Of a DNA stretch of 51,863 nucleotides, positions 37,978 to 46,632 are shown in pieces. The position numbers and the translations under genes were made by a program. The notes beneath the pieces are model-generated. The model saw only the letters and a program-made list of their open reading frames with translations, was not told where the DNA came from and searched no databases. How positions within the stretch are numbered: the first letter of the stretch is position 1; each line of letters opens with the position of its first letter. Origin of the DNA: an uncultured Eubacteriales bacterium (GTDB taxonomy: Bacteria > Bacillota > Clostridia > Oscillospirales > Acutalibacteraceae); assembly GCA_900315465.1 (NCBI GenBank), contig OMZF01000081.1, positions 1-51,863 on the forward strand, in the 5' to 3' direction.

Positions 37978-38025
37978 ATTTGTACATTTTATAGTACAGT
38001 TTATTTTAGGAATTATTTTGTTTTA

Positions 38026-38054
38026 TTGACAATGTATTTTTAAGGTGTTAGAAT
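38026..38054 (+). promoter_or_regulatory. Promoter of the VWA-MoxR pair
   Basis: TTGACA (38026-38031) and TAGAAT (38049-38054), spacer 17. It lies 45 bases before the VWA start. Confidence 0.7.
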
Positions 38055-38099
38055 TAGAACATAGTAATTTGTGATTTTTGTTATGTTGAGGTGATGGTT

Positions 38100-39485
38100 A
38101 TGACAGATAAGGAACGAGAACAAAAAATGAAAAAGTTTGAGGGTGTTGCAAAAGACATACTTAATCTTAGCAGAGATTCACTTATTGTGAATATGCGTTT
38201 CATAGATAGTGCCATAAGCCGTTTGACTCTTACACCGGGAGAGACCGGCAGTACATCAACAAATGGAGAAAAGTATTTTTTTGATCCTATTCATGTAATA
38301 CGCAGTTATCAGAAAGATAAGAAATTGCCGATACGTCAGTATCTTCATACCATTTTTCATTGTGTTTATCGTCACATGTTCACAGGAACATTAGTAGATG
38401 AAAGACTTTGGAATCTTGCCTGTGATATAGCTGTTGAACATTCAATAAACGGACTGAATGTAGATTCTGTTATGACAGACGAAGTCAGCAAACAAGACAG
38501 TGAGATACGCAGTTTATCAAAAAAAGTGAAATATGTTACAGCAGAGATGCTCTATCATCATTTTCTTGATAACAGACCCAGTGAAGAAGAATTGAAAAAA
38601 TTAGAGAAGCTTTTTTCACAGGATGACCATTCAAAGTGGCATGATATGGGAGACGGTAAAGGCAACGGTGAAGGCAACGGCAGTGGAGAGGGAAACAATC
38701 AAAGTAGTTCAGGCATAAGCCTTATTGGTATGTCTAAATCAGAGTTGGCAAAAATGTGGAAAGAAGTATCCGAAAATTTGCAGACTGCTATGGAAACATT
38801 TGAGAAAAACAGAGGCAACCTGGCAGGAGGACTTACCCAGAATCTTAAGGAAGTAAATCGTGAGAAATATGATTATACTTCATTTCTGAAAAAATTTGCC
38901 GTAATGGGCGAAGCAATGAAAATAAACGATGAAGAATTTGATTATGTTTATTACACATACGGTATGCAGCTTTATGAAAATATGCCGTTGGTAGAGCCGT
39001 TGGAATATAAAGATGTAAAGCGTATAAGGGAATTTGCCATTGCCATAGACACATCAGGATCTGTTGCCGGAGAATTGGTTCAGAGGTTCGTACAGAAGAC
39101 TTATAATATTCTGAAAAGTGTTGAGTCTTTTTTCTCAAAAATCAACTTACATATAATACAGTGTGATGCGGCTATACAGGAGGATGTAAAAATAACATCT
39201 CAGGAAGAGTTCGATGAATACATTAAGACAATGAAGCTTCACGGGTTTGGCGGAACAGATTTCAGACCGGTATTCAGATATGTAGACAAACTCATCAAAG
39301 ATAAAGAATTTACAAATCTCAAAGGATTGATATATTTTACGGACGGGTTTGGTATATTTCCTGAAAAACAGCCAGATTATAAGACAGCATTCATATATAT
39401 CAATGAAGGATATGAAAATCCGGAAGTGCCTGCGTGGGCAATAAAATTAATATTAGAACCGGGGGATATAAAAGATGAACATTAA
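38100..39485 (+). CDS. DUF2201/VWA protein (predicted MoxR partner)
   Basis: 461 residues with an N-terminal DUF2201 (putative metallopeptidase-like) domain and a C-terminal VWA domain. The histidine cluster HTIFHCVYRH (83-92) sits where the family's HExxH motif is expected, but Glu is replaced by Thr. A glycine-rich linker (GDGKGNGEGNGSGEG) separates the domains. The VWA MIDAS residues are visible: DTSGS (317-321), then FGGTDF and FTDG. The start at 38100 is six bases after GAGGTG; upstream GTG and ATG codons overlap that site. The next gene, a MoxR ATPase, overlaps it by 11 bases, so both probably act as a chaperone pair. Confidence 0.85.
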   Translation: MTDKEREQKMKKFEGVAKDILNLSRDSLIVNMRFIDSAISRLTLTPGETGSTSTNGEKYFFDPIHVIRSYQKDKKLPIRQYLHTIFHCVYRHMFTGTLVDERLWNLACDIAVEHSINGLNVDSVMTDEVSKQDSEIRSLSKKVKYVTAEMLYHHFLDNRPSEEELKKLEKLFSQDDHSKWHDMGDGKGNGEGNGSGEGNNQSSSGISLIGMSKSELAKMWKEVSENLQTAMETFEKNRGNLAGGLTQNLKEVNREKYDYTSFLKKFAVMGEAMKINDEEFDYVYYTYGMQLYENMPLVEPLEYKDVKRIREFAIAIDTSGSVAGELVQRFVQKTYNILKSVESFFSKINLHIIQCDAAIQEDVKITSQEEFDEYIKTMKLHGFGGTDFRPVFRYVDKLIKDKEFTNLKGLIYFTDGFGIFPEKQPDYKTAFIYINEGYENPEVPAWAIKLILEPGDIKDEH

Positions 39486-40986
39486 AGAAGCAAAAGAACA
39501 GATCAAAATCGCTATGAAAGCTTATTTTACCAAAGATGAATTTGGTAATTACCGTATACCGCTTGAAAAGCAGAGACCGATTTTTCTTATGGGGCCTCCC
39601 GGTATCGGAAAAACTGCTATAATGGAACAGGTATCACAGGAATTGGGAGTAGCACTTGTAAGCTATTCGATGACGCATCATACAAGACAATCTGCTATAG
39701 GACTTCCATTTATTGAAAACAAAACATATAACGGAAAGATAGTTCCTGTCAGTGAATATACTATGAGTGAGATAATTGCGTCGGTATATGACAAGATAGA
39801 GGAAACAGGAATCAAGGAAGGAATACTTTTTCTTGATGAAGTAAATTGTGTTTCCGAAACGCTTGCACCATCCATGCTCCAGTTTTTACAGTATAAGGTA
39901 TTTGGGCGTCACCGCATACCTGATGGCTGGATAGTGGTCACAGCAGGAAATCCGCCGGAGTACAATAAATCTGTCCGTGAATTTGATATAGTTACATGGG
40001 ACAGACTTAAACGTATTGATATTGAAGAAGATTACACGGCATGGAAAGAATTTGCCTATGTTTCACTTGTTCATCCTTCAATACTTACATATCTTGATAT
40101 AAAGAAAAATAATTTTTACAAGATTGAAAGCACTGTTGACGGAAGAAGCTTTGTTACAGCAAGAGGCTGGTCAGACCTTAGTGACATGATCCGTATCTGT
40201 GAAGATATAGGAGAAGATGTAAACGAGAAGATAATAGGTCAGTATTTACAGAACAAAGCCATTTCAAAAGACTTTGCTGCATATTATGATCTTTTTAAGA
40301 AATACAGATCTGATTATCAGGTCAATAATATACTTGCAGGTAATTATGACGAAAGTATAAAGGAACGTGCATTAAAAGCAAGATTTGATGAAAGACTTGC
40401 ACTTGTAGGACTTCTGATCGAAGCCATCGGTACTGATATGCGTGATACAATGTATCTTTTCCATACACTTAAAGAATTGAAGACTGTAGTTACCGAATTG
40501 AAAGCAAAGGCTTCAGGTGCAAAGAAATCGCTTGCTGAAAGTATGAGTGATGTCATAAGCAGTAAAGAAAAAGCTCTTGCTGACGGAAAACAGTCGGGCG
40601 TTATGTCAGCAGATACTCAGAATATCCAAAATATGCTGATAAAGATCTTGAATGAAGAATTTTCCGCAATGAATCTTGAAAGAGATAATAACAAAGCGTT
40701 CGATGTTATCAAAAAGGATTTCAATTCCCGTGTCGGTGTTCTTAGAAAAAAGCATGATACCACAGAAAAGCATATAACAAATATGTTTGATTTTGCTAAG
40801 AAGGTTTTCGATGATGGTCAGGAGATACTTATAATAATAACAGAAATGACTATCAACAAACACACAGCAGCATATCTCAGCCAGTACGGAAGTGCAGAAT
40901 ATTTCAAATACAATAATAAGCTTATGCTTAATGACCGTATGATCAAGCTTTCAGAAGCAATTGAAGATCTGAGTGAAGAAGAATAA
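39475..40986 (+). CDS. MoxR-type AAA+ ATPase
   Basis: A 503-residue protein with a complete AAA+ core: Walker A GPPGIGKT (40-47), Walker B ILFLDEVNC (117-125), and sensor-1 VTAGNPPEYN. The core is followed by about 200 residues of mainly charged helices without a recognised domain. MoxR ATPases work with VWA proteins to remodel or load metals and cofactors into target proteins. The overlap with the VWA gene supports such a pair. The client is not known; the downstream LRR protein is a possible one. A terminator follows directly. Confidence 0.88.
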   Translation: MNIKEAKEQIKIAMKAYFTKDEFGNYRIPLEKQRPIFLMGPPGIGKTAIMEQVSQELGVALVSYSMTHHTRQSAIGLPFIENKTYNGKIVPVSEYTMSEIIASVYDKIEETGIKEGILFLDEVNCVSETLAPSMLQFLQYKVFGRHRIPDGWIVVTAGNPPEYNKSVREFDIVTWDRLKRIDIEEDYTAWKEFAYVSLVHPSILTYLDIKKNNFYKIESTVDGRSFVTARGWSDLSDMIRICEDIGEDVNEKIIGQYLQNKAISKDFAAYYDLFKKYRSDYQVNNILAGNYDESIKERALKARFDERLALVGLLIEAIGTDMRDTMYLFHTLKELKTVVTELKAKASGAKKSLAESMSDVISSKEKALADGKQSGVMSADTQNIQNMLIKILNEEFSAMNLERDNNKAFDVIKKDFNSRVGVLRKKHDTTEKHITNMFDFAKKVFDDGQEILIIITEMTINKHTAAYLSQYGSAEYFKYNNKLMLNDRMIKLSEAIEDLSEEE

Positions 40987-41007
40987 ATATAAAAAATAAT
41001 AAAAGCA

Positions 41008-41053
41008 AGCCGCTGTACAAGTACATAATAGTTTTGTGCAGCGGTTATTTTTT
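41008..41053 (+). terminator. Terminator after the MoxR gene
   Basis: AGCCGCTGTACAA (41008-41020) pairs with TTGTGCAGCGGTT (41034-41046) over 13 pairs with two wobbles, followed by ATTTTTT. Confidence 0.85.
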
Positions 41054-41082
41054 ACGAATTTATGAAAGTGGTGGTGTAAAAA

Positions 41083-42960
41083 ATGGGTTTTGAAATATTT
41101 TGCGATAAATACCTGATGGGTTATTCTGAAAAGCCAGATGTTTATGATGTGATCATACCTGACGGTGTGGAAACAATTGAACAACAGGCTTTCGAGGAAT
41201 GTCATAATATCAGAAGTGTTTTTATTCCTGAGGGAGTAGAAATAATAAGAACATCAGCATTTTTTTCATGTAAGGATCTTGAACGTGTTATACTTCCAAA
41301 AAGTATAAAAAGCATCGAAAAATATGCATTTGCAGGATGTGAAAAGCTTAAATATATAAATCTTCCGGATAATATAAGTGTTGACGGTTCTGCATTTTTA
41401 GGATGTAAAGGTCTTGCGGACAGTCAGGGGTTTATTATCATTAACAATGTATTGTATAATTATTGCGGGAGAAAAAGAAATATAACCATTCCTGAAAATG
41501 TCACAAAGATAGAGAATAATGCGTTTATTAACAGTCCGAATATAAAAAATGTAAAATTTCATGAAGGGATAAATTCTATAGGTGGAAATGCTTTTTTGGG
41601 AACAGAATGGCTTTGGAGTCAGAAAGGTGAATTTGTAATAGTCAATGATATATTAATATGTCACAGAGGATTTGATACAAGTGTAAGAATCCCCGAAGGT
41701 GTACGTGTGATAGGGAGCAGAGTATTTGAAAAAGAATGGGTACTTAAAAATGTCATTATTCCTGATAGTGTAAAGTTCATAGATGAATATGCATTCATCG
41801 AATGTTCATCTCTTAAAAAAGCGGTAATTCCTGCCGGTGTTGAAATAATAGGCATAGGAGCTTTTTATGGATGCAGTAAACTTGAAGATGTGGTCTTACC
41901 CGAAAAAATACGATATATAGGCAGTTTTGCATTTCACAACTGTGATTCTTTGGAAGAAATCATTGTACCTTCCGGTATTAAGAATATATTGGAGAATACC
42001 TTTGAATTTTGTTTCAATCTTAAAAAAGTTAAAATTGCAAACGGGGTGAAAACTATTGAAAAATATGCTTTTTGCGGCTGCAGTGAACTTAATGAAGTGA
42101 TATTTCCGGAAAGTCTTGAATATATAGGGAATGATGCGTTTTCATATTGTGAAAAATTAAAGGGTGTAAAATTACCTGAGAATATTAAATATATTTCGGA
42201 AGGAGCTTTTCTGTCATGCCGTGATTTAACAGAAATCAAAGTTCCTGAGCAGCTTAGATTAGACCTGCCAAAAGTTTTTGCATATTGCGAAAAACTTGAA
42301 AGTGTTGATATTCACAAGGAAAATATGTATTATTCATCGTATGACGGAGTGGTTTATGATAAATTCGGAACAAGACTGTTATTCTGTCCACAGGGAAAAA
42401 AGGATATTATGATACGTGACGGAGTAAAAAGCATAGAAGAAAAAGCATTTCAAGGGTGCAAATTTATAAAACATATAAATTTCCCTGACAGTATAGAAAA
42501 TATAAGCGATAAAGCGTTTTTCGGATGCAGCAGCCTTGAAAATATGCCTGTATTCGGATATACGATAGACGGAAGTAATTGTCAATGGTTTGAATCAAAT
42601 TATGATAATATTCAGAATATGCTGAAGTATAAAGCCTATTCTATAAATTTACCCGTAAATTTGAAATTTCAGTTTATTTCACAGATATATTTCAGGGAGA
42701 ATCAGCCGGAAGCCGAAGATTATATCAAAAAGAACTTTTCTAAGGTAATGCGTTATTTTATAGATGCGGATGATTTTGAAAGTGTAAAGAAACTTTTTGA
42801 ATGCGGAAAATTCATATCAAAACGAAATATAATGACATATCTGAAATACTCGATAGAACACACTCAGAGAAACGGAGATGTTCAGATACAAACTTATATA
42901 ATGAACTATAAAAACGAACATTATGGTGATATAGATCCTTTCAGAAGTCTGAAATTATAA
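41083..42960 (+). CDS. BspA-like leucine-rich repeat protein, probably cytoplasmic
   Basis: A 625-residue protein made of about 17 LRR_5 (BspA/TpLRR) repeats of ~23 residues, with the pattern IPxGVxxIxxxAFxxCxxLxxVx. Three repeats are widened by inserted beta-hairpins (GFIIINNVLYNYCG; EFVIVNDILICHRG; YDGVVYDKFGTRLLF). The last ~115 residues (from NLPVNLKFQF) are helical and not recognised. No signal peptide or anchor is seen, unlike most secreted BspA proteins. It follows the MoxR gene after a terminator and has a GTGGTGGTG-type ribosome binding site. The 39-codon ORF at 37858 resembles its N-terminus. Confidence 0.85.
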   Translation: MGFEIFCDKYLMGYSEKPDVYDVIIPDGVETIEQQAFEECHNIRSVFIPEGVEIIRTSAFFSCKDLERVILPKSIKSIEKYAFAGCEKLKYINLPDNISVDGSAFLGCKGLADSQGFIIINNVLYNYCGRKRNITIPENVTKIENNAFINSPNIKNVKFHEGINSIGGNAFLGTEWLWSQKGEFVIVNDILICHRGFDTSVRIPEGVRVIGSRVFEKEWVLKNVIIPDSVKFIDEYAFIECSSLKKAVIPAGVEIIGIGAFYGCSKLEDVVLPEKIRYIGSFAFHNCDSLEEIIVPSGIKNILENTFEFCFNLKKVKIANGVKTIEKYAFCGCSELNEVIFPESLEYIGNDAFSYCEKLKGVKLPENIKYISEGAFLSCRDLTEIKVPEQLRLDLPKVFAYCEKLESVDIHKENMYYSSYDGVVYDKFGTRLLFCPQGKKDIMIRDGVKSIEEKAFQGCKFIKHINFPDSIENISDKAFFGCSSLENMPVFGYTIDGSNCQWFESNYDNIQNMLKYKAYSINLPVNLKFQFISQIYFRENQPEAEDYIKKNFSKVMRYFIDADDFESVKKLFECGKFISKRNIMTYLKYSIEHTQRNGDVQIQTYIMNYKNEHYGDIDPFRSLKL

Positions 42961-42962
42961 AA

Positions 42963-43004
42963 AACAACACTACACTGTTATTTGTCTGACAGTGTAGTGT
43001 TGTT
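42963..43004. terminator. Bidirectional terminator between the LRR gene and ldh
   Basis: A perfect 16-base-pair stem (42963-42978 with 42989-43004) and a 10-base loop stand between two convergent genes, with T-rich sequence on the right and A-rich sequence on the left, so it can serve both strands. Confidence 0.88.
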
Positions 43005-43020
43005 GTTTTAAAAGAATAAT

Positions 43021-43971
43021 TCAGTTTTCGAGTACATCATCAAGAATTGCTTTAAGTGTATCGGCAGATTTTTTAAGTGCAGCCTTTTCATTATCATCGA
43101 GTTCTATCGGAACAGCACCCTCAACACCGTATTTTCCCACAATAACAGGCATACTCAAAGCAACATCATGTATTTCATCAGTATTCTGTATGCTTGAAAC
43201 GGGGAGAATAGATTTTTCATCTCTTACTATGGCTTCGCATATACGTTTAACAGACATGGCGATGCCATAGTAGGTGGCTTTTTTCTTTTCGATAATTTCG
43301 TAAGCACTGTTTTTAACATCTTCGGCAATTTCGATCATAGCCTTTTCATGCTCAAAATGCCCACGCATTTCACAGAAGTTATGAAGAGGTATACCCGAAA
43401 CATTTGCACTGCTCCATGCAGCTATCTCACTGTCACCATGTTCACCAATAATAAAAGCATGGATACTTCTGCTGTCAACAGCAAGACGTTTTCCAAGAAG
43501 ATATTTAAGTCTTGCCGTATCGAGTACAGTACCCGAACCGAACACTCTGTTATCAGGAAAACCACTGATTTTTTTAGCAACATAGGTAAGAATATCGACA
43601 GGGTTTGCAACCACTAAAAGTATACCATCTTTATTGTATTGAGTTATTTGCGGGATTATTGTTTTGAATATAGCTGTATTTTTCTTGACGAGATCGAGTC
43701 TTGTTTCGCCGGGCTTCTGACCAGCACCTGCAGTTATTATAACTACCGAAGCATCGCTTATATCCTCATAGTTGCCTGCATAGATCTGCATAGGTTTTGA
43801 AAAGGGAAGACCATGACTTATATCAAGAGCCTCACCCTCAGCTCTGTTTTTATCTGCATCGATCAAAACAATCTCCGAAAAAAGACTGCTTTCCATCAAA
43901 GCGAATGCGGAAGCCGAGCCTACAAATCCACATCCTATGATAGCGGCTTTTCTGCTGTTTATTTCTGCCAT
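43021..43971 (-). CDS. ldh: L-lactate dehydrogenase
   Basis: It reduces pyruvate to L-lactate with NADH. The 316-residue protein has the Rossmann motif GCGFVGSA (13-20), Gln85 in AGQKPGETR (the glutamine that sets lactate over malate specificity, where malate dehydrogenases have Arg), Arg154 in DTARLKY, and the catalytic His178 in IIGEHGDS. AAGGAGAG precedes the ATG. Its promoter at 44071-44099 gives a 5' leader of about 90 bases. No allosteric change can be judged from sequence. Confidence 0.95.
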   Translation of the reverse strand: MAEINSRKAAIIGCGFVGSASAFALMESSLFSEIVLIDADKNRAEGEALDISHGLPFSKPMQIYAGNYEDISDASVVIITAGAGQKPGETRLDLVKKNTAIFKTIIPQITQYNKDGILLVVANPVDILTYVAKKISGFPDNRVFGSGTVLDTARLKYLLGKRLAVDSRSIHAFIIGEHGDSEIAAWSSANVSGIPLHNFCEMRGHFEHEKAMIEIAEDVKNSAYEIIEKKKATYYGIAMSVKRICEAIVRDEKSILPVSSIQNTDEIHDVALSMPVIVGKYGVEGAVPIELDDNEKAALKKSADTLKAILDDVLEN

Positions 43972-44070
43972 TATTAATCTCTCCTTATTTTTATAATTTT
44001 ATTATGCACAGATTTTATAGTTTTATCTGTTATATTAGTAAAATGACCAATATTTTTGATAGCGATTATA

Positions 44071-44099
44071 ATTATACTATAATTTTTGTCAATAGTCAA
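44071..44099 (-). promoter_or_regulatory. ldh promoter
   Basis: On the minus strand TTGACT (44094-44099) and a perfect TATAAT (44071-44076) with a 17-base spacer. A second TTGACA overlaps the spacer. No clear Rex-type operator was seen. Confidence 0.7.
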
Positions 44100-44209
44100 T
44101 CTTTTACATAAAAATCAGATTTAATATATTTAACTCAGATTTTGCAATAATAAACAGTTCATTTTTTTGCTCCTTCGACATAAGAATAAAACAGAGGTGA
44201 GTTTATATA

Positions 44210-44899
44210 ATGCTTAATTTATTTTCCGATCTTATAAGCAGGATAACATTTTTATTCATACTTCATGTAACAGGTGCAGGACAGTTCCCTAAACCTCTTT
44301 CCGATGAAGAAGAGAGGGAATGTATCGAAAAGTTTGCAAAAGGTGATCAAAAGGCAGGGGACAAACTGATAGAGCATAATCTCAGACTTGTGGCACATAT
44401 AGTAAAAAAATATTATGCAACAGGAGCAGATCCGGATGATCTTGTTTCTATCGGTACAATAGGACTGATAAAGGCTGTAAACACATTCCGACCCGATAAA
44501 AGCATACGGCTTTCGAGTTATGCTTCAAGATGTATAGATAATGAAATACTTATGTACTTCAGGAGTATAAAAAAAACATCACGTGATATTTCGATAAATG
44601 AAGAAATAGATTCGGACAGTGACGGAAATGCATTGACCCTTTCGGATATAATGTCGGTTGATGATACAATAGTAGAAGATCTTGATACAAAACTAAAGAC
44701 GGAAAAGCTTTCCGAATTTATCAAATCTACGTTATCACCGAGAGAGCAGCTTATTATTAAGCTGAGATACGGACTTGACGGCAGACAGCCGCTAACCCAG
44801 AGAGAGGTTGCCGCACTTTTGGATATATCACGTTCATATGTATCGAGGATAGAAAAGAAGGCGTTATCTCTTTTAAAGGAATGTTATGACAAGAAATAA
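44210..44899 (+). CDS. sigK: RNA polymerase sporulation sigma factor SigK (pro-sigma-K)
   Basis: A late mother-cell sigma factor of sporulation. The 229-residue protein has a hydrophobic pro-sequence of about 20 residues (LISRITFLFILHV) like that which delays Bacillus sigma-K, then region 2 (IEHNLRLVAHIVKKYY; DDLVSIGTIGLIKAV; SYASRCIDNEILMYFR) and region 4 (LSPREQLIIKLRYGL with the helix-turn-helix TQREVAALLDISRSYVSRIE). The reading frame is unbroken, with no skin-type insertion. GAGGTGAG precedes the ATG. The other sporulation sigma factors are not in this window. Confidence 0.93.
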   Translation: MLNLFSDLISRITFLFILHVTGAGQFPKPLSDEEERECIEKFAKGDQKAGDKLIEHNLRLVAHIVKKYYATGADPDDLVSIGTIGLIKAVNTFRPDKSIRLSSYASRCIDNEILMYFRSIKKTSRDISINEEIDSDSDGNALTLSDIMSVDDTIVEDLDTKLKTEKLSEFIKSTLSPREQLIIKLRYGLDGRQPLTQREVAALLDISRSYVSRIEKKALSLLKECYDKK

Positions 44900-44936
44900 C
44901 CATCGGGCAGCGAGCTGCCAATATCATTAACTTAAC

Positions 44937-45000
44937 GAAGAATCTTTCCGGAACAACCACTTTTTTGAAAAAGATCCATCACTTAACGCTCAGAATGACA
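44937..45000 (-). repeat. Palindromic dispersed repeat, copy 2
   Basis: The 64 bases match the minus strand of 334-397 at 56 of 64 positions without gaps (GAAGAATCTTTC at one end, CAGAATGACA at the other). The left end of the element is missing or degraded here. It lies 37 bases after the sigK stop, in the convergent gap before the CmpB-like gene. Confidence 0.8.
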
Positions 45001-45060
45001 GAGTAACAGCAAAAGTGGTATTTATGTAACTTAAATCCGGTGCATCATATATTTAATGAA

Positions 45061-45118
45061 AAATCAGCGTGACACAATTAAAGATCATATGATCTTAACC
45101 GTATCACGCTGATTTTTT
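45061..45118. terminator. Bidirectional terminator between sigK and the CmpB-like gene
   Basis: AAATCAGCGTGACAC (45061-45075) pairs with GTATCACGCTGATTT (45101-45115) with one mismatch, followed by T on the plus strand. The loop holds its own perfect 16-base palindrome (45081-45096, AAGATCATATGATCTT). Confidence 0.8.
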
Positions 45119-45128
45119 CTTTAGGAAA

Positions 45129-45926
45129 TCATTCTTTTTTTCTGAAAATAATTTTTTTCACTTCTTCGGAAAGTTTTGCATAATCAATGGAACGAAGCTG
45201 AGAAAAGGATTTAATAAGACGAATTTGCTGTGAATTAAGATTTTTGACAAATTTATCATAAGCACTATTGATTTTTTCATAAACAGAAGAATTCTGCATA
45301 CGGAGATCGATATTATCCTTAAAATCATTTTTTATCTGATTTATATTTGCGGAAAGGGCTTTAAGTTTATCATTGAAGCTTGAAAATGCGAGAACGGTTA
45401 CAAGAGTATCGATCAACACAAGCAGGAAAAGACCGGCACATACATAATGAAACAGCGGATATGTCATTTTGTCAGTAAGCATTACCATAATAGGATGAAG
45501 GAATTCGACAAGTATAATTGAAAGAGTACCGAAAGCAATAAAACCTACAAGACAAACTCTGCCGTTTATATTGAATTTACCTACATCGATAACTTTTCCT
45601 TTGAGTACAAATTTGAATTCATTATAATCCCACCATCTTACATGGAATATTTTTTCCATTATAAGTGAGGTAAGATATTCAAGCAATGTTGTAAGAAAGG
45701 CACTCACAAGGAACAGTATCACAGGATTTTCTATCCAGCCGAGTACAAGTATATCGAGAAGTGAGCCAAATCCGTAAATAGGACAGTACGGGCCGTTAAG
45801 AAATCCCCGATTTATAATTTTTTTCTGACGGTAGCTTTCCAAAAGACATTCATAGCACCAACCGATCATACTGTAAATAATAAGCCAGAAAAAATATTTT
45901 TCAACTGTAAGTGCAGTATCAGACAT
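45129..45926 (-). CDS. CmpB-like membrane protein (putative ABC-transporter type IV)
   Basis: 265 residues with about five hydrophobic segments in the first 190: WLIIYSMIGWCYECLLE, then LNGPYCPIYGFGSLLDIL, VILFLVSAFLTTLLEYL, and further pairs. NxNGRVCL and the WWDY motif are typical of the PF06541 family (putative ABC transporter, CmpB). The C-terminal ~75 residues are soluble, charged helices. The ATG at 45926 is preferred over an earlier TTG that nearly abuts the AGGAGAG site. It overlaps the stop of the HD gene by 8 bases. Confidence 0.78.
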   Translation of the reverse strand: MSDTALTVEKYFFWLIIYSMIGWCYECLLESYRQKKIINRGFLNGPYCPIYGFGSLLDILVLGWIENPVILFLVSAFLTTLLEYLTSLIMEKIFHVRWWDYNEFKFVLKGKVIDVGKFNINGRVCLVGFIAFGTLSIILVEFLHPIMVMLTDKMTYPLFHYVCAGLFLLVLIDTLVTVLAFSSFNDKLKALSANINQIKNDFKDNIDLRMQNSSVYEKINSAYDKFVKNLNSQQIRLIKSFSQLRSIDYAKLSEEVKKIIFRKKE

Positions 45927-46413
45927 TTTTATCAACTCTCCTGATTTTTCTCATAAACCTTTTTTTAAATCCTCCGGCTGTTTCATAAGTTGCACATATT
46001 TTATCCGCAAGACAAAGAATAATACTTTCACGATATCTCGGAGGCTTGGGTGTAAGAGGGAACATATGCTTCTTTATCATATCCCTTTCTATTTTACCGA
46101 GATCGAAATCCTTTTCAGCATTTCTGAGGGCTATTCCGGGATGTGTAAATCCATGTATGCGGTTTTCTTTTTTAGGTTCGTGCCAGTCATATAAAAAGTA
46201 GTCGTGCAGTAAAGCACCTCTTACAAGAGCTTTTTCATTCACCTTGATGTGCAGCTTTTTTGAAAGACCTATACACATTGAAGTTACATATACAGAATGA
46301 TCATAAACCGAAAAAGTGCCATGCTGAGTACATTTTTTTTCTATCTGCATACCTTTTGAAGAAAGGATGTCAATACCATGTTTTTCTATAATATTTTTGT
46401 ATTTTATTTTCAT
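45919..46413 (-). CDS. HD-domain hydrolase
   Basis: A 164-residue metal-dependent phosphohydrolase-like protein. The HD-fold ligands are recognisable: His in VYDHSVYV, HD in LLHDYFLYDWHE, and His in HGFTHPG, with a later Asp in CLADKICA. The family often acts on nucleotides, but the substrate is not known. The ATG at 46413 lies 7 bases after GGAGG; the upstream GTG overlaps the ribosome binding site. It is the first gene of a two-gene unit with the CmpB-like protein. Confidence 0.85.
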   Translation of the reverse strand: MKIKYKNIIEKHGIDILSSKGMQIEKKCTQHGTFSVYDHSVYVTSMCIGLSKKLHIKVNEKALVRGALLHDYFLYDWHEPKKENRIHGFTHPGIALRNAEKDFDLGKIERDMIKKHMFPLTPKPPRYRESIILCLADKICATYETAGGFKKRFMRKIRRVDKNV

Positions 46414-46442
46414 TTTCACCCCTCCTCAGCAATACACATTTA

Positions 46443-46471
46443 ATAATATCATAATATGACAAAAAATACAA
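46443..46471 (-). promoter_or_regulatory. Promoter of the HD-CmpB genes
   Basis: On the minus strand TTGTAT (46466-46471) and TATTAT (46443-46448), spacer 17, 30 bases before the HD start. Confidence 0.55.
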
Positions 46472-46559
46472 TAAAAAAAATTAACGGTATTATATGGATA
46501 TTATAGGCAATAAATTGAACAATTTAATAAACATTATGATGATGATAAGAAAATTGGTA

Positions 46560-46588
46560 TTGTTTTTGTAAAGTTTTTTTGTTATAAT
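46560..46588 (+). promoter_or_regulatory. Promoter of the DUF4317 gene
   Basis: TTGTTT (46560-46565) and a perfect TATAAT (46583-46588), spacer 17, 44 bases before the ATG. Confidence 0.6.
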
Positions 46589-46632
46589 AAATAAACCTGA
46601 TAAAAATATATTGAAAAGGGAGAGAATTTTTT

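Noticed and set aside
44900-45128. A small gene in the sigK downstream gap
   Set aside because: The gap consists of the dispersed repeat and the bidirectional terminator; no frame has a ribosome binding site.
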